Source: Cylicocyclus nassatus (lineage: Eukaryota > Nematoda > Chromadorea > Rhabditida > Strongylidae). Taken from it: a stretch of DNA of 64,000 nt. Made by a program: the position numbers and the translations under genes. This document shows positions 1 to 10,800 of this stretch, piece by piece. Below the pieces are notes generated by a model. It searched no databases, was not told the DNA's origin, and saw only the letters and a program-made list of their open reading frames with translations. The stretch spans positions 16,153,742-16,217,741 of the forward strand of contig CATQJL010000223.1 in NCBI GenBank assembly GCA_958299035.1, in the 5' to 3' direction. The stretch's first letter is position 1. Every line of letters begins with the position of its first letter.

Positions 1-109
1 ACTCATACACTAAGATGTAATACCTAATCTCTTGAATGATGGGGCAGCCTAACCACTGCGTCGTACAATACGCGAGTATTCATTGTGCTTACAGCATGTG
101 ATAATTGTA

Positions 110-345
110 GGCGCGCGTTCCGCACGGATAGAGTATAAAGGCATGCGCGCGGCGTGCTATAAAATTAGGCGTGCGGGTCGCGAGATCGAGTATAAAGTTA
201 GCGCGCGGGTCGCGGCTTGGCCATTGATACGCGCGCCGTACGCATTGAATATCTAGGATGGCACGCGTTTGGCGTACTGCCGGACACGCCCACAAATAAG
301 GCACGCGCTTTGCCGCATTGACCATAAACGCGCGTGCACCGCACG
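110..345. repeat. GC-rich degenerate tandem repeat, unit about 30 bp
   Basis: Roughly seven to eight imperfect units, each with a GCGCGCG-like core followed by an AT-rich tail such as GAGTATAAA, lie in otherwise AT-rich DNA. The CpG density is much higher than in the flanks. Short reading frames cross it on the minus strand but look like a by-product of repeat composition. No gene is supported here. Confidence 0.5.
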
Positions 346-722
346 CTCCAAGTGTCTGAGTTATAAGCCACCTGTGGCGAGCCCTGAACATAGCCAAAAA
401 AGGAATAATTTTTTGCGGATATGTCTAAAAAAGGCATGAGCTTTTAAAACATATAGCTAAACATGTTCAGAGGTTCATGACAATAGAAGAAGATTCGCGT
501 GAGTTTGATCTATGAAGATCTGCCCCGTTGCTCCCCCAACGACTAATTGATCTCGTCAATCGTGATGACCTTTGAAAATCTATTCAAAGGTTGGAAGACT
601 TTACGTGAAAACTAATTAAAAATGTGGCAATCAGAATTTTTTGAAATTTGTGCCTCAGTCATAGATTGTGTAAGTATCCTAGATTTGCTTTCTTGCCTTC
701 AAAATTGACGAGTCGATAAATA
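346..722. other. Unannotated stretch, no gene seen
   Basis: AT-rich sequence between the GC-rich repeat and the left end of the hAT-like element. I see no long frame, no RNA gene and no clear repeat in it. Confidence 0.4.
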
Positions 723-923
723 CTGGGTCGGTAGTAATCTTGTCGAAACTCCGAGTTTGAAGCTCCGCGTTAACTCAGAGATAACTCTGAGTTCCGTTTT
801 TGAAACTCTGACTTACGCTTATTGAAACTCTGAGTTCCGCTTTCGTAATTCCGAATTCCAACTCTCAAGCTCGGAGTTTTGCTTTGAGGAGCTGTTAAGC
901 ACTTTGTTGCAAAAGGGACGTTA

Positions 924-988
924 AAGTAGGGACTCGAACCTGTATGGTCTAGCGTAAAGATCCTATCACTAAACCCCTAGACCATGAC
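924..988 (-). pseudogene. tRNA-like relic (SINE head or tRNA pseudogene)
   Basis: On the minus strand a perfect B-box word GGTTCGAGTCC (930-940) follows an A-box-like TGGTCTAGGGGTTTAGTG (966-983) by about 30 bases, the arrangement of an internal RNA polymerase III promoter. The A-box half resembles tRNA-Glu but carries extra bases, and I could not close a seven-base-pair acceptor stem. I call it a tRNA-derived relic, not a working tRNA. Confidence 0.45.
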
Positions 989-1254
989 ACACCCATGAAC
1001 CCTAAAATTGCTTTGCTATAATGTACTCACTCATTCCATTAATACTTAGCAGGTCAAAACAAGTTATATCAAAGCCTCATTCATTTCCATTTCTATCGGG
1101 CAGTGATGGTTCATCACAAGGATTGGTCTTTTGCGCAGCTGAAAGCTTCAAACAATAGAGAAAGCGGATGGCATACGCAATGATAAGAATTGACTATTAG
1201 GATTTGCGCACAGAATAAATCCTCCGGGCAAAGTTTGCCCTTCCATGATTTCGT

Positions 1255-1612
1255 CTTACTTACCGTATACCTACCGTAACCGTTCCATAGGTTACCAGTG
1301 TATGTAGCAGATAGATTGTCCGTAATCTGCATCCCGAATAACTCCAGTGTACCAAATTACGGCTAATTCCGCCGCTTTAATTCATCTACCGTAAACCTAC
1401 CGTAACCTCGTCAGATGACGCCACAGTATAATCTGCATGTCATATTTGTTATCGGCGCCCCGAATAACCCCAGTGTACCAAGTTTCGATCAGTTTCGTGA
1501 TTTTCTCCCATCTACCGTAAATCTACGGTAACACCTCTGCATGACCCCATAGTGAAAAATAAGTACCATAAGCGTGACCAGCGCACCGAATAACCCCCTG
1601 GGCCAAGTTTTT
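1255..1612. repeat. About 124-bp degenerate tandem repeat, three copies
   Basis: The words CTACCGTA...CTACCGTAA recur near 1263, 1387 and 1511, and CCGAATAACCCCAGTGTACC recurs near 1334, 1457 and 1580, giving a period of about 124 bp. The same CCGTATACCTACCGTAA word recurs inside family A (near 5650, 5745, 5870 and 52380-52650), so the two repeat types share ancestry. Confidence 0.55.
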
Positions 1613-2404
1613 ACAAAATTTCAAAATTTTGTAAATCACTGCGCACCACGATAAATCACTACGCACCCCCATCATGCCTGCTTAAACTACAAGCAAAATG
1701 TACCCCGGAGGACTTTTTAGCTGCCCCTCTTCTTTTGCGCACTATTTCTCTTTCTCTGACCAAACTCAGAGTTATCTCTGAGTTCCACGATAGACTGGAA
1801 CACGCATCAAACTCAGAGTTATCGAAGACACTAGTTGCGCGTTTGGTGGCGCTGTTTCTTGTGCAGGACGATTTGGACAATTTCGCGCTACTAGGAATAA
1901 ACTACGTGTTAAGGAGAATCCTGCCATATCATCGCTTTCCGGATTTGATCTGTTCAAACACCTGTTAAAGGGGTCAAAAAGTTGCGCGTTAGCTCAGAGA
2001 TAACTCAGAGTTAACTCTAAGTTATAACTCTGAGTTTCGATAGGTTTACTACCGACCCTGATAAACTCCAATCACTAACTTCCAATCATGCATGATTAGC
2101 TTGCGAATATGATTATGATTATGAGTATGAAGCAGTCGTGATTTGTTTTGAGAATAAGATGCAGAAGACTCTGAGAATACCTGATGGGAAACTCTGATTG
2201 TAGAAGGTTACTGCAGAGCACCATCCGACACGGTCTAAGTAAATTATGAATTGCTTTCTGAGATTTGACATGCGTATGAGTTTTTATCTGTTGGTTTCAT
2301 AGGTAATTCAAAGATTTGATCAACTCTATGGTTTATCTCTAGGTTACTGAAGCTTCAGAAATACAATATCCATCTAAGCTAAAAGGTGAGTAAACCGAAG
2401 AGAT

Positions 2405-3668
2405 TTCGCGCGGGCAGCATATCCATAATTAGCATGCTTTAGAGAATGTTTGAGAGAATTCTGAAGTTTCAAGATACTGGGTCACTTAAGTGAAATCACC
2501 GTTTCCCAGCATGATTAACTTAGTTTGGAAGGTGAAGTAGCTAGCTGTTTTTGCGCTCAAGATAAAGCACTACTCATTCTTTGGCCAGCTCGGAAATCTC
2601 GCTTCAAAAAACCTCCTAACTTTGGAATTAGAAGCCAACCAAAATCTCGTTTTTCCTATTTTTCGCTTTTAATGGCTGTGCTTTCACCAAATATTACTCA
2701 CAGCTAAGAAGACGAATTTGGCTCAAATCACTCTATGAAATCTACGAGGTCTACGCTATCGATTCATGTAAATAACTTTCGCAAAAGATGTTTTTTTATA
2801 TAGTTAATAGGTGTGGCACCACCCCTGAAAAGCTGTGGCTGCCCAGCTTTTTGGGGGTGGTGCCACACCCAATTGGCTTACCTTCAAACATATCAAATAC
2901 CTGCGTTTTTTATATCGTTGTTATTGCTTAACCTTCTTCTTTACATAGTAGAAATTTCATACGAAAACATTTCTTCAAGAGCAAAATATAATCGTTTTTC
3001 CTTACCTATGCAAATGTAAAATACTGGTAAAATACTGCGAAATATTGGGATACGGTAACATGTTAAGTCTGCGCTACTACCTGAATCGCAAGGGGAGGCG
3101 ACAAGAATGTATATATTCGATAGCCTAAGCCTCTAATCCACATTAAAGTAATTTGAGCCTGATTGGTCTTTTCTAGCTTGAGATATTGAAAAACGAAAAA
3201 TGAAAGAAATGAGATTTTGGCTTGCTCTTAATTCATAGATGTGGAAGTCATTTGAAGTAGGACTCCTAATGTGAGCAAAGAAAAGGAGTCCTTTGTAATA
3301 AGCGCAAAAAGAAGTAGCTAGCTTTCCTCTCAACAAAATAACATGTTTGAAAACGACGATCTCACTTAAGTGGTCCTGTGTTTGGAAACCTCAAAATTCG
3401 CTGAAACTCGGACCACAGAGATTATTTTACTTGCTAATTACAAAACGATGCTCTTATACTTTATAGATCTTTGATTATGCTTACTGTACGTATGCGATAG
3501 TGAGTCAGACAAAAATGTGCTAGAATTTTGCGTGACGGGCCTATTTGACATTGTTAACGAATATCATGTTATGCGAACAGCGGACACCTTAATAACGACC
3601 CCCCCCCCTCCCTGATTCCTCAATACGACCCCCCAGGTGTGGCATGCCACACCCCACGCTTGACCCTG
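2405..3668. mobile_element. hAT-type foldback element, left end lost
   Basis: The right end is GCTTGACCCTG (3658-3668), the reverse complement of the left terminus of the intact relative at 47705-48568. The interior (2500-2720 and, inverted, 3130-3340) matches both arms of that relative, including the tract about cells of text GCACTACTC and TTAGAAGCCAACC. A matching left terminus is not present, so this copy is truncated or rearranged, and a block near 2770-3060 with its own hairpin has no counterpart. No transposase is encoded. Confidence 0.55.
2810..2869. repeat. 60-bp near-perfect hairpin
   Basis: GGTGTGGCACCACCCC is followed by its inverted partner GGGGTGGTGCCACACC, and the stem extends inward through AAAAGCTG/CAGCTTTT. 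It lies in the degenerate hAT-type element and resembles the terminal GTGTGGCA words of that family, so it may be a tiny fold-back derivative. Confidence 0.6.
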
Positions 3669-4473
3669 ATTATAATTTTCTTGGCGAGGAATCATAGCTC
3701 AACACATTGACGACGTAGGACCGCATGATGGGTCATAGATCTAGTTCAAAAATCTTAACTTATCCGTGAAATGTTCTGTCCCACAAAATAAACAAGTAGA
3801 AATGCGCCAACGCGCTGAAAGGAGTTTCTTATTCTGGTGCTCCTGATATCTAAATCGCGGTTACCCATTTATCTAAGTGTTTCAATCTCTCTCTACATTT
3901 CTTTAGTGTTATACTGAACAGGGCTGTGTTATCTTATAGGAGCATTCTCCAATTTATTGCATGGCTCAAGGTGATCTCAGTGATTAATCGCCTTCTCTTC
4001 AAAGTCATTTATTATTCATTGCAGTTGATGATGATTATTTTACAAAGTCATGCTGATTATCTGTTATCACTATGTCAGTTCTTTCGTAGAGGCTCGCACT
4101 GGTTCTACTATTTATGTGCCTTCCGCTGACTATCAAGTATAAATTTTAAGCAATTACTTACTCACTTTTTTCATATAGATTACTCCTTGTAGTAGAAGAA
4201 TTTTCACAAGAGTAAAAGACATCGAATCCTTTTCCAATTTTTTAGTCTTGGTAGTTGTCATATGAACAATGACCCCAGGATGCTGGAACCTACATCATTC
4301 TGCAAAAATCCTTTCGAATCCTTAGTAAGCTCTTAATGAAATGACCATCTATGCAGTCACTCATTTTTGGCGTATTTTCGCGAAAACTATGACTGATAAT
4401 ATTTTGTGCTGAAGTCGATGGCTCTAAGAAACACGCATTATGTGATATCATATTTTCGCAAGTTTACATGCTA
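3669..4473. other. Unannotated AT-rich stretch, no gene seen
   Basis: No long open frame, splice-signal chain or recognisable repeat was found. A 67-residue plus-strand frame at 3926-4129 is hydrophobic, but nothing around it supports a gene. Confidence 0.4.
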
Positions 4474-4623
4474 TTTGATTCAACTGGCTTGGAGGCTGAA
4501 AGGAGGGGCTAATTGAGGCTAAGTAATGATCAGAGAAAGAGAGAGACGCAGACGTGTGCGGGCGCGAGCGGCTAATTAGGTCACAAGGCCCCGCCTTCCA
4601 GCCGCCAAGCCAGTTGAATCAAA
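4474..4623. mobile_element. 150-bp MITE with perfect 19-bp terminal inverted repeats
   Basis: The termini TTTGATTCAACTGGCTTGG and its exact inverse (4605-4623) enclose a GC-rich centre. A diverged second copy lies at 51002-51171. Both copies sit a few hundred bases upstream of a family A repeat, suggesting they were carried or duplicated together. Confidence 0.7.
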
Positions 4624-4811
4624 GGTTGCAAGTTTTGCAGGCAATACCTTGCGTACCCTTTGACGCGGAATTTTTGACCCGCTCATTGAACCGCTTGTGC
4701 TTTTGCATGTTGACCTACATGCTGGATGATGAGATTTGAGATAAGACACAGTTTGAAACTCGAGCTTAACAAAAGATTTATGATCGAGTAACTCAATTGT
4801 TTTTATCTGCA

Positions 4812-6290
4812 ACTAGCTGGCTTACCCGGTCCCGCCCGGCCTTGCCAAACCCTGTGATAAAGGTCCCATCTCTATCTCTGTACAGCCTTTCCCTGTGCAC
4901 ACTTCTACATGCAATTACCTATTCCCGCTGTGTTAGTATTCAGCATGCTCACCAACCTCCCTCAACAACCCTCAGCCCCGTAGCTCACACTTTGCAAAAA
5001 AAATAACAATGAAATCGGTAAAAGTAAGGATAACATTAAAAACTGATGGCGTTATTCGGCTATCCGGGCCCCAAAATGTTTTAGTGAGGGATCTTGCTCA
5101 AACTCGGCATATGGGGGTTGTTTGAGCCGCTGATGAGAAATATCGTAGTCATTTCGCGTGGCAGCGGGTTAAAATCATGAACCTGCCTGAAACCTTGGCA
5201 GGGAATTACCTAAAGTGCGTTTTAAGAACATCGTCTTTAATCCCCACAATAAAGGCAATTCGCGTGGTATAAAAGTTTCCCACGACCGTAATACTTGTTT
5301 ATAGGATTACTGCCGCGCGCGGTACAACCTTCAGCGGCTTTTGCCTAAGCAAAAACAGGGGGAGGGAGATTTGCCGCGTGCGTTACGCTTTGTGACAAGT
5401 TATCAGGATGGTGCTGGTGACCACCATGCAAAACAACCGTTTCCTCATTTCGTGATTATCTGGGATCTAAATTAGCCCGAAAGCCAAAAAATGTCCACTC
5501 AAGCCCTGCAACTCACCATAACTTCATAATAATGCATTGTGACAGCGAGCAAGCATCATATTCATAAGGAGTATGCTTGTGAACCGTTACAGGTAAGGTT
5601 TTGAGCAAATCTGGAACTTTGACTCATCTACACCCACCGTAACCCAAGGAAATGCGCTATTCTGTGAAATCAGCATGATATTCATGTTCAGCGCGCTAAG
5701 TGACCACCCTAGACAATTTTCAAATCTATGTTTTCGACCCCATACCGTATAACCACCACCATAACTCTATGAAAAGTCCCAACATGCAGAGAGAGTACAA
5801 AATTCGTAATCAGCATGTCGAATAAGTTTTCTGGACCGAACTCCAGCTGAATTCATGATTTTGACTTCCTACCGTATACCTATCGTAAATACACGGGGAG
5901 ATGTTCTGCGAAGAAAATGTGATATCTGTAATCAGCTTGTAAGATAACCCTCGACACGAAGTCTGAGCAAGCTCTATGACAAAAATTTTTTTCGGGCCCG
6001 TATAGCCGAATAGCGCCAAACTAATAGTGTACTCGTAATCAGCATGCTCGATTACCTCCCTGCGCTCCCCAGCCCCGTAGATCAAGCTTTGCAAAAAAAA
6101 TCGATAAAACCGATATCGATCGATTACGAAAAGTAGCCTATGACACCCGCCGATCCCGAAGTGTATGTGTGCAGTTTGGTCCGGATCGGTTCAGAAATGA
6201 AATTTTCTATTCGGAACAAACGTACACAAAGACAGACATACAGGCAGACATACAGACATACAAACAGACATTCAGCTTTATATATAAGAT
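4812..6290 (+). repeat. Dispersed family A, copy 1 (about 1.48 kb)
   Basis: It starts ACTAGCTGGCTTACCCGG and ends with a CAGACATACAGACA-type microsatellite and TTCAGCTTTATATATAAGAT. The copy at 51468-53053 is collinear from end to end. Partial copies lie at 6315-8056 and 42312-42606. The interior contains degenerate CCGTATACCTA repeats. No transposase or reverse transcriptase frame is visible. A constant 3' end after a simple repeat suits a retroposed (LINE-mobilised) element, but that is inference. Confidence 0.65.
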
Positions 6291-6630
6291 TCTCGCAAAC
6301 AGTTATTACATTCGTAATCAGCATGCTCGATTACCTCCTGTGCCAAGTCCCAGCTTTGTAGCTCAAACTTTGCAAAAAATCGATAAAGTCGATAAAAGTA
6401 ATGGACGATTCTAAAAAGTAATATTGTATTCGGAATCCCCACGCTCACCCCCTAAGCCAACTCCCAGCCCCGTAGGTGAACTCTGCAAAAAATCGATAAA
6501 AATTGATAAAATCGATATCGACCGATAACGAAATAGCCTATGACACCCGCCGGGCCCGAAGTATATGTGTGCCAAGTTTGGTCCGGATCGGTTCAGAAAT
6601 GGAATTTGCTATTCGGAACATATGTACATA

Positions 6631-7346
6631 TTAAGTCGTCCCGAAACTTCTTTCGCACTAAATTCAAAAATTCATAACTTGTTGAATTCTCAACGAATCT
6701 GCAAGATCTAAATTTTGTATAAGAGGGGAACTCATGCTTTTTGCTGAGGTTCCTAAACGGCTCGTTAATGTGTACAAATGGAGGAGATAGAAGCTCAAAA
6801 CCAAAATCACCCAAATTTGAATTTTTTGTGCAGGTTCTTAAAAATCGGAAACTTGCAACAAAAATTGGAGCAGTCAGTATTGTAGGCTCTTTCACAAGCT
6901 CTTTCTAGCAGCGCAAAGTTTGCGCCGATTGAGCGTCTCTGTGAAAAGTTATGAATTCTTTGAAAAATGCCAAAAAAAATCAATCAATTAATTCGCCCTT
7001 TTGTATTGCTTGCTCGAAAATCATAACTTTTCATAGAGACGCTCAATCGGCGTAAACTTTGCACTGTTAGAAAGAGCGGATAAAAGAACCTACAATATCG
7101 ACTGCTCCGGTTTTTGTTGCAAGTTTCCGATTTTTTATGAACCTACACGAAAAATTTAAATTTTGAATGATTTTGGTTTTGAGCTTCTATCTCCTTCATT
7201 TGTACACATTAACGAACCGTTCAGGGACCTAAGCAAAGAGCATGAGTTTCTCTTTTATATAAAATTTAGAACTTGTAAATTTGTTGAGAATTCAACTAGT
7301 TATGAATTTTTGAATTTGGTGCGAAAGAACTTTTGGGACGACGTAA
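6631..7346. mobile_element. Foldback MITE with about 330-bp arms
   Basis: The two halves are inverted copies over roughly 330 bp each, around a spacer near 6960-7005. The outer ends are TTAAGTCGTCCCGAAA and TTTTGGGACGACGTAA. A single arm of the same family lies at 30734-31070. The overlapping open frames on both strands are mirror images and are not genes. End sequence of the GTCCCRAAA type places it with Tc1/mariner-derived MITEs. Confidence 0.75.
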
Positions 7347-7352
7347 TACATA

Positions 7353-8000
7353 CAGGTTGTCCCAAAAGTAAATACCCACTCTTCAATTGTCAATATCTCT
7401 CTTCCCAATGGGTCTTTGTTGGCCATTCAAGTACCATTCAGAGCGAGGTTCAACTTAGATTTCCAGTATCAATCGAAGCACCGATCTCTTCATTACTGTA
7501 GGATTACGGTAAAAACTTCCAGCGTATGGACCATTGTGAGAAAAGCCATCCGACAAAATTTTTTTCAAAAAATCTGAAAAATCGTGTACTAAGGTTTTCG
7601 CGCACGCTGATTCCACTACACAACTTTTTACAACTGTTTTCAGCTTTTTTGACGGTCCAGTCATATTTCTGACAAATAAGGGAATTCCGTTGTTAAGGTT
7701 TACCTGGGATAACTTTGGAAAGAAGCATCACAGTAAAGTGAAAATTTTATAATTGAAATCAGCGGGGCTTCCAATACCATAGTACAAGAGTTTCTGGCTT
7801 GTTTGATTTTGTTCCGAGGCAGAATATGGCTTCCAATGGCCTAAAATCCTTGTCGAAGTTCCTACAGTAATCCTACGGTAACGAAGAGAATTTAAGCTGA
7901 ACCTCGCTCTACAAAATGGTACTTAAGAGGCCCAAAAACACCCATTGGGAAGAGAAATATTGACGTTTAAAAAGTGTGTACTTACTTTTGAGACACCCTG
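7353..8000. mobile_element. Mariner-type MITE, TA target duplication, about 160-bp TIRs
   Basis: It starts CAGGTTGTCCCAAAAGTA, ends TACTTTTGAGACACCCTG, and is flanked on both sides by TA (7351-7352 and 8001-8002). The TIRs extend inward through GCGAGGTTCAACTTAGATTT and CTGTAGGATTACGGTAA. The element at 17527-18195 is the same family in the opposite orientation. There is no transposase. Confidence 0.8.
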
Positions 8001-8423
8001 TAAAGACGGACGGACAGACAGACAGACAAACAAACATTCAGCTTTATATATAAGATTGAAATAAATTGTTTATTTATGCGTTACGAGTTGACACAACAAT
8101 TGGGTATCATTCAGTGCGGCTATAGTAAACGATAGTAATGCATTGGAGGTAGGCAAACAACCGCGATTCAAATTTCTGAAGAACAAGTATGCTGAGCTTT
8201 TTTGAGCCTCCTCAAAAAGGATGCGTCTGCGCGCCCTCAGAACGAGGCAAGAATGGGTGGGAAGGCACAATGGAAGGCAAACATCGAACTTTAAATAGCC
8301 AAAATTTAGCTATCTTTAAAAAGGTGCTTAAAAATACCGTATGAAAAAGCAATTTCAATATTCATTCAACAACATTTGAACTTCCTCGAAAATGCAGCCG
8401 CGACTCAAACCTTGATAACACCG

Positions 8424-9302
8424 TGTGTGGCGGCTCGGTGTGATCAGCACCTTTCCGCAAGTGCTCGCCGCAGCTACACCTAACTCCCTATTGTCCCCTA
8501 CGATGTCGCGCGTCCGTTAAGGTTCGCGACGCCTTAACGGTCGCTGCCGAGGACTACCCCCCTACAAGTACGAACGGCACAATAGATAGCGCGTAACGCT
8601 GAGAAAGAAAAGGACCGACTAATTCAAGTTACATTTATCTACAAATATACACAACAATAAACTAACGCTACTAAAACTACTAGAACTACGAAAACTACTA
8701 AAACTACTAAATCTACTAAAACTACTCTCTAAAATCAGGAAGAGATAGGCACGGGACGAGCCGCCTTGTCCCGTGCTGCCGATGCTCGGTGATGATCACT
8801 CCGACGCGTAGTTCCGGGCTCTCCGCTGGGTCAACCGCAAGCCCCTAGCCCTTCCGGGACGGTATGACCCCTCTCCACTCACGCTAGTGTGCTTCCTACG
8901 CAAGACAAACCATGCTGTTAGCTGCGCGTCTCCAAAACCAAGACGATGACAAAAGCTCAACCGCTCGAAACCGATGATTATCTGCGGGAGCTGCTGGAGG
9001 CGCTACCAGCACGAACGATCTCATAAAACGATCAATACGAACGAAACTCGAAGAGGCGTAGACCGCGGCGTGCGCGCCCTTATATACCCTGTGACTTGGC
9101 AACGCGCCAGCAGGAGAGGTCTTGGCGCGAAATGGCCAGCGCGCCAAGTAACGCGATAGCCAGCGCTCCCGGCCTCCTGTTTCGAGGAGTGGCTTGCATC
9201 GCGAGCCGCGACACCGTGATTGCCAACGGCCGTGCACATACCCTCAGTACTTAGAGCCAAGTGGTTTGATAACCCTGACTTTGAGGGTCATGAGAGAACA
9301 CA
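8424..9302 (-). repeat. Putative solo LTR
   Basis: Read on the minus strand, the segment starts TGTGTTCTCTCATGACC, has a TATATAAG-type promoter near 9081-9088, is GC-rich in its R/U5-like part and ends GCCGCCACACA, so it has TG...CA ends. No gag or pol flanks it and I found no target duplication. The minus-strand frames at 8896-9260 are likely non-coding. An LTR is the best explanation, but it lacks a second copy here. Confidence 0.35.
8665..8728. repeat. 9-bp microsatellite, ACTAAAACT type
   Basis: Imperfect tandem copies of a nine-base unit (ACTAAAACT, with GAACTACGA variants) run for about seven units inside the putative LTR. Confidence 0.7.
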
Positions 9303-9309
9303 ATCTTTA

Positions 9310-10800
9310 CCTGAAAAAAAAAGAAGCCACCCGGTTGAAATAAATGTGAATGAAGCATGTTTGGTGATTAATTTCTCTGCTATATAACAATAAAACTCAA
9401 AAATTGCGTTTCTATAGCCTTTTTAGGCAAGAAAGTTTTTGTGAAATTCTTACTTAACCTTATTTTAGACTGCGGTTGAGCTTCGAAAGTTTGCGAAGGC
9501 TGTTCGAAATTTGAGAACGAGAAACTGCGTCAACTGTTGCATAGAGAGCCGCGCACGAATGTGATGATTTGCCTCATTAATGAGTGATTTTTAACGCTTG
9601 CGACGTTGTCAGTGCTTCTAATAGTGTCATGACGATCAGAATAACGTTCAATGTTGCAGGCTTTCGTTAAGATCTCGAGGAAATTTAGGACCAGAGCCAG
9701 ACCTAGTTCCGGTTTTTTCTCCTCTGTTCGTCTGCGTCTCCGCACGTTGCACGCTACCTCGCTACCTTAAACGCGGAGAACGAAGCATTCCGTCTGCTAC
9801 CCATTTCTTTGTTTTGTTGACCCAGTTCTACCGAACTATATATCATATTGAAGCTCTTGATCTCTACTTTCACGCTGGCAACGCAATAAAACCCATTTTT
9901 CATTTCAAACAAGAAATCTGCCGAAGATCATAATTTCGAAAATCTCTTTTTTATCTAATTTAACTCATTTTACGCGGTATCTTCGTGCACTTGACAGATC
10001 TTGCTTCCATCAATGGTGTCAACAACGTCGCAGAGCTTATTTGTTTGAACATGGCGATTTTTTGTGAAATTCGTAAAAAGTGCTATTTCTTTACTTTGTT
10101 CTTTCTCATTATATTCGCGGCGACTTTTTTCTAACTTGAGCGATTATGCTCAGAATAATAAAAGCAACAAACTAAAGCAACGTCCCAGAAAACAGGAACG
10201 ACGGTGGCGGATAAAAAATTTAAGGACACATCAAAAACTAGTTTGCTTTTGAAACTGTCAAAATGGCACAATTTCGAAGTATCCTCAAGAACTATTTAGA
10301 TATCTTCCCCTACGTAGATTTTTAGCTTTATTTTCATTTACCTTGTGTATGTTCTTACTATTTACCGCGTTATTTTTTTGTTGCTTGATTACTCGTAGTT
10401 TGTTATTTCTGTTGTATTTCATCGCATAGATACGCCCATGTAATAAAGAATAATAATAATAATGATGATGATTGGCTTTGACTGCATTTCGACTTATTGG
10501 TAGTAAGAAAGTAACTTTGCGTTATATCTTTTCTTGTTTATCTTCTTCTTTATCACCAATTCCGAAACATGGTCGCTTTTGAAACAGTCACGTAGAAATA
10601 AAACTTCCTCTTTCTCGTTTTACGGTGCTGTAGATTGCCTGCTCTTGGAGCGAAAACCTGCATTTCGAAAAACCACTAAACGAAAAACTTCAAACCCATT
10701 GCAACGCTTTTATCCGATCTCTAAGAGTTTTTTTTTCATTTTGCTATCTGTCTTGCATCTTTTTTCTTCTCTGATTTTATATAAATACGAAGGTAAGGCC
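9310..10800 (+). repeat. Dispersed repeat family R, copy 1
   Basis: Blocks here match 34310-34622 and 36685-37300 in the same order, including TTGCGTTTCTATAGCC, CTACCTCGCTACC, TATATCATATTGAAGCTC and GTCACGTAGAAATAAAACTTCC. A third copy is inverted at 22469-22770. It also provides the undisturbed site (CGCTTGCGACG, near 9597) into which the gag-only LTR element inserted in copy 3. I see no coding capacity. Confidence 0.55.

Larger units (their letters stand above)
723..2060. mobile_element. hAT-like non-autonomous DNA transposon with long inverted ends
   Basis: The left end (CTGGGTCGGTAGTAA, then TCGAAACTC) is matched in inverted orientation by the right end at 1990-2060, which reads CAGGGTCGGTAGTAA on the minus strand. 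Both ends run inward through many copies of a CTCTGAGTTA-type word. The flanks ATAAATAC and ATAAACTC could be a decayed 8-bp target duplication (6 of 8), as in hAT elements. No transposase is encoded. The interior holds a tRNA-like segment and a degenerate 124-bp tandem repeat, so it is probably composite. Confidence 0.55.
6315..8056 (+). repeat. Dispersed family A, copy 2, carrying two nested MITEs
   Basis: Family A sequence (AATCAGCATGCTCGATTACC onward) runs to about 6630, is interrupted by two transposons (6631-7346 and 7353-8000), and resumes with the GACAGACAGACA tract and the family terminus TTCAGCTTTATATATAAGAT. Within it the AATCAGCATG-to-ATCGATAAA block is partly duplicated. The nesting orders the events: family A first, MITEs later. 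Confidence 0.6.

Noticed and set aside
89..437. Two minus-strand frames of 79 and 102 codons
   Set aside because: Composition of the GC-rich degenerate repeat; units recur at non-codon spacing.
6593..7501. Frames of 100 and 112 codons with matching residues on opposite strands
   Set aside because: They are mirror images within the arms of the foldback MITE (6631-7346).
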